DNA from: Nocardioidaceae bacterium
Lineage (GTDB): Bacteria; Actinomycetota; Actinomycetes; Propionibacteriales; Nocardioidaceae
Direction: 5' to 3'
DNA: 6,578 nt
NCBI GenBank assembly: GCA_020438665.1
Contig: JAGQUE010000500.1
Coordinates: 1-6,578 of the forward strand
How positions within the stretch are numbered: the stretch's first letter is position 1; every line of letters starts with the position of its first letter. Made by a program: the position numbers and the translations under genes. The notes below the pieces were generated by a model, which worked only from the letters and a program-made list of their open reading frames with translations, was not told where the DNA came from and searched no databases. This document shows positions 4,928 through 6,578 of the stretch, one piece after another.

Positions 4928-5950
4928 CTACTGGAAGCTGACGAACCGCACCGCCGGACGGATCGCGTGGACAGCCCGAGCGCTCATCCGGTGGACGTCC
5001 TCGTCATAGAACAGCTTGAACCCCATCGTGAACAGTCGCGGCCGGGCGACGGTGTGATAGGTCGCCAGCTTCTGGGACGGCGTCCCGAAGCCATCGACGT
5101 GCTGGACGAGCGCCAGCTCGGGGTGACGCCGGATGGTGCCGATGTCGCGGATCATCGACGTCTTGAACTGGTGGACGACGAAGAGCTTCTGGGGCAGGTG
5201 GTGCTCGCGGGTGAACGTCGCGAGCCAGGCCGCCGTTCGGTTCACCTCCGCGGCGCTCACGCTGCCCACCACGTGGGCCGGCACCTGGTGGGGCCCCATC
5301 CGCCACTCCGGGTCGAGGGCCAGCCCCACCCACGGGTCTCGCAGCGCCCACGCCCAGTGCTGCGCTGCCGGCAGGAAGTGGGAACGGCCCGGCTGCACAT
5401 CGAGCAGCAGGAGCGCGCCGTGGCGGTGGGCCGCGTCGATGTAGCGCTGCACCGCCTCGCGCGGGATCGCGTGGCTGTAGTCACCCGACCGCCCGGGGTA
5501 GGCGTCGGCGATCGTCACGATGAGCTCATAGACCGGCTGCACCGGCCGGCCCGGGCGGGTGAAGGGACGCGCCGCGCGAAGCAGCCGCCGGTTGGCCGTG
5601 TCGGGGTCGGTCTCGCCCAGCACCCCGAGGGCGCCGGTGCCGGCCGTGCCGTAGTAGGCGACGAGGAACCGGCCCTCACCGAAGACCGTGGTCCGGCCGC
5701 CGGGCAGCCGCGGCTTGAGATGGATCGGGGGGGTCGCCGGGAGCAGGTCGAAGCCGGCTGCGAGCCCACCGCCCGCGCTGGGCTCCCTGCTGGGCTCGCT
5801 GCTGGTCAGCGGCGCCGTCGGCGTCGGCTCGGCGACCGCCCCGCGGTCACCGGACGGGCGTCCGGCGACAACGGTCGTGGCGATGAACCCCAACAGCGCC
5901 AGGGCGAGCAGGATCGCCCACGGCCGCCGGAGCGTCGGTGGCCGGACCAC
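4928..5950 (-). CDS. Membrane-anchored or secreted protein with probable TIM-barrel domain, function unknown
   Basis: I do not recognise a named family for this 340-aa protein. A short basic start (RPPTLRRP) leads into a hydrophobic segment (about 11-29), a signal peptide or membrane anchor. There is no lipobox cysteine. Residues about 31-65 are a Gly/Pro/Ser/Thr-rich linker typical of exported proteins. The rest looks like an alpha/beta barrel, with evenly spaced strand-like segments: FLVAYYGT (95-102), PVYELIVTIAD (139-149), ALLLLDVQPG (179-188), WVGLALDPEW (207-216), KLFVVHQF (255-262), LALVQHVDGFG (279-289), RLFTMGFKLF (305-314) and VRFVSFQ at the end. Acidic or polar residues at strand ends (Glu142, Asp184, Asp213, Glu215, His260, Asp286) could form a pocket, as in glycoside hydrolase-like barrels; this is inference. 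The start is GTG at 5948-5950, three bases after the ilvD stop and in the same frame, so it is probably cotranscribed with ilvD. Confidence 0.75.
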   Translation of the reverse strand: MVRPPTLRRPWAILLALALLGFIATTVVAGRPSGDRGAVAEPTPTAPLTSSEPSREPSAGGGLAAGFDLLPATPPIHLKPRLPGGRTTVFGEGRFLVAYYGTAGTGALGVLGETDPDTANRRLLRAARPFTRPGRPVQPVYELIVTIADAYPGRSGDYSHAIPREAVQRYIDAAHRHGALLLLDVQPGRSHFLPAAQHWAWALRDPWVGLALDPEWRMGPHQVPAHVVGSVSAAEVNRTAAWLATFTREHHLPQKLFVVHQFKTSMIRDIGTIRRHPELALVQHVDGFGTPSQKLATYHTVARPRLFTMGFKLFYDEDVHRMSARAVHAIRPAVRFVSFQ

Positions 5951-5953
5951 CCG

Positions 5954-6578
5954 TCAGCCGCAGACGGCGCCGTGAGCCGCCGAGCCGACCACCTTGGCGT
6001 ACTTGCCGAGCACGCCGCGGGTGTACTTCGGCGGGTTGGGTGTCCAGCCCTCCTTGCGTGCCTCCAGGTCGGGCATGTCGACCTCGAGGGTGCGCGCGGT
6101 GACGTCGAGGGTGATCGGGTCACCGTCGCGGATGAAGGCGATGGGACCACCGTCGACGGCCTCGGGGGCGATGTGGCCGATGCACAGGCCCGTGGTCCCA
6201 CCGGAGAAGCGGCCATCGGTGACCAGCAGCACGTCCTTGCCCAGCCCGGCGCCCTTGATCGCGCCGGTGATGGCGAGCATCTCCCGCATTCCCGGCCCAC
6301 CCTTCGGGCCCTCGTACCGGATCACCACCACGTCGCCCGCCGTGATCGTGCCGTCCTCGAGGGCATCCATCGCCGCCCGCTCGCGCTCGAAGACCCGGGC
6401 GGTGCCCTCGAACACCGACTCGTCGAAGCCGGCGCTCTTCACCACCGCGCCCTCGGGGGCCAGCGATCCCTTCAGGATGGTGATCCCGCCGGTGTGGTGG
6501 ATCGGCTGCCGCATCGCCCGGATCACCTTGCCGTCGGGGTCGGGCGGGGCGATGTGGGCCAGGTTCTCGGCCATCGTC
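5954..6578 (-). CDS. ilvD: Dihydroxy-acid dehydratase, C-terminal part (cut by right edge)
   Basis: DHAD is a cytosolic Fe-S enzyme that dehydrates 2,3-dihydroxy-isovalerate and its homologue to the 2-keto acids of valine, leucine and isoleucine synthesis. About the last 208 codons are present of a protein normally about 560-620 aa. The family motifs are clear: [17 protein letters not shown] near the edge, [21 protein letters not shown] cut short here to its core [49 protein letters not shown] with the conserved RFSG serine thought to act as base, and a closing [17 protein letters not shown]. The Met at 6572-6574 is internal, not a start, since the frame runs on to the edge with a matching residue. 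Cluster-binding cysteines lie outside the window. The stop is TGA followed by C, and the next gene begins one codon later in the same frame. Confidence 0.93.
   Translation of the reverse strand, partial: TMAENLAHIAPPDPDGKVIRAMRQPIHHTGGITILKGSLAPEGAVVKSAGFDESVFEGTARVFERERAAMDALEDGTITAGDVVVIRYEGPKGGPGMREMLAITGAIKGAGLGKDVLLVTDGRFSGGTTGLCIGHIAPEAVDGGPIAFIRDGDPITLDVTARTLEVDMPDLEARKEGWTPNPPKYTRGVLGKYAKVVGSAAHGAVCG

Noticed and set aside
1..6578. CRISPR arrays, tRNA or rRNA genes, insertion sequences, phage or defence genes
   Set aside because: No regular repeats, cloverleaf-like stretches, transposase motifs or inverted terminal repeats were seen; the window is almost wholly metabolic genes.

Overview
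The window is high-GC DNA (about 70% by eye) in which every gene I accept lies on the minus strand. Base composition, GTG starts, ATGA gene overlaps and the protein families point to an actinobacterium. A Micrococcales member such as the Intrasporangiaceae is my guess from codon habit and gene order, not something I could test.

Read in the direction of transcription (right to left), the layout is as follows. The 3' part of ilvD, dihydroxy-acid dehydratase of branched-chain amino acid synthesis (5954-6578), enters from the right edge. Three bases after its stop, and in the same frame, begins a 340-aa protein with an N-terminal membrane segment, a Pro/Ser/Thr-rich linker and a probable TIM-barrel domain of unknown function (4928-5950). 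A compact control region follows (4600-4925). It holds a perfect 8-bp inverted repeat, an AT-rich promoter candidate, a 19-bp palindrome resembling a DtxR/IdeR/DmdR iron box, a 26-codon Cys-rich leader peptide ending in CCLCR, and a 167-base untranslated leader with a perfect 9-bp hairpin.

This region precedes a tightly coupled four-gene operon: sir, ferredoxin-dependent sulfite reductase (2887-4599); cysH, APS reductase (2087-2890); a fused precorrin-2 dehydrogenase/uroporphyrinogen-III methyltransferase (843-2090); and cbiX/sirB, sirohydrochlorin chelatase (190-846). All three junctions are 4-base ATGA overlaps. Together the genes reduce APS to sulfite and sulfite to sulfide, and they build the siroheme that the sulfite reductase needs. 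Twenty-six bases downstream starts the N-terminus of kynureninase (1-163), cut by the left edge.

The most interesting part is the control region. It appears to combine cysteine sensing, by ribosome-mediated attenuation at Cys codons, with possible iron sensing, by a DtxR-type operator at the transcription start. Both would act on an operon whose products consume iron (4Fe-4S clusters and siroheme) to make sulfide for cysteine. The leader-peptide class is known in actinobacteria; the possible iron box in the same leader is the part I would test first.
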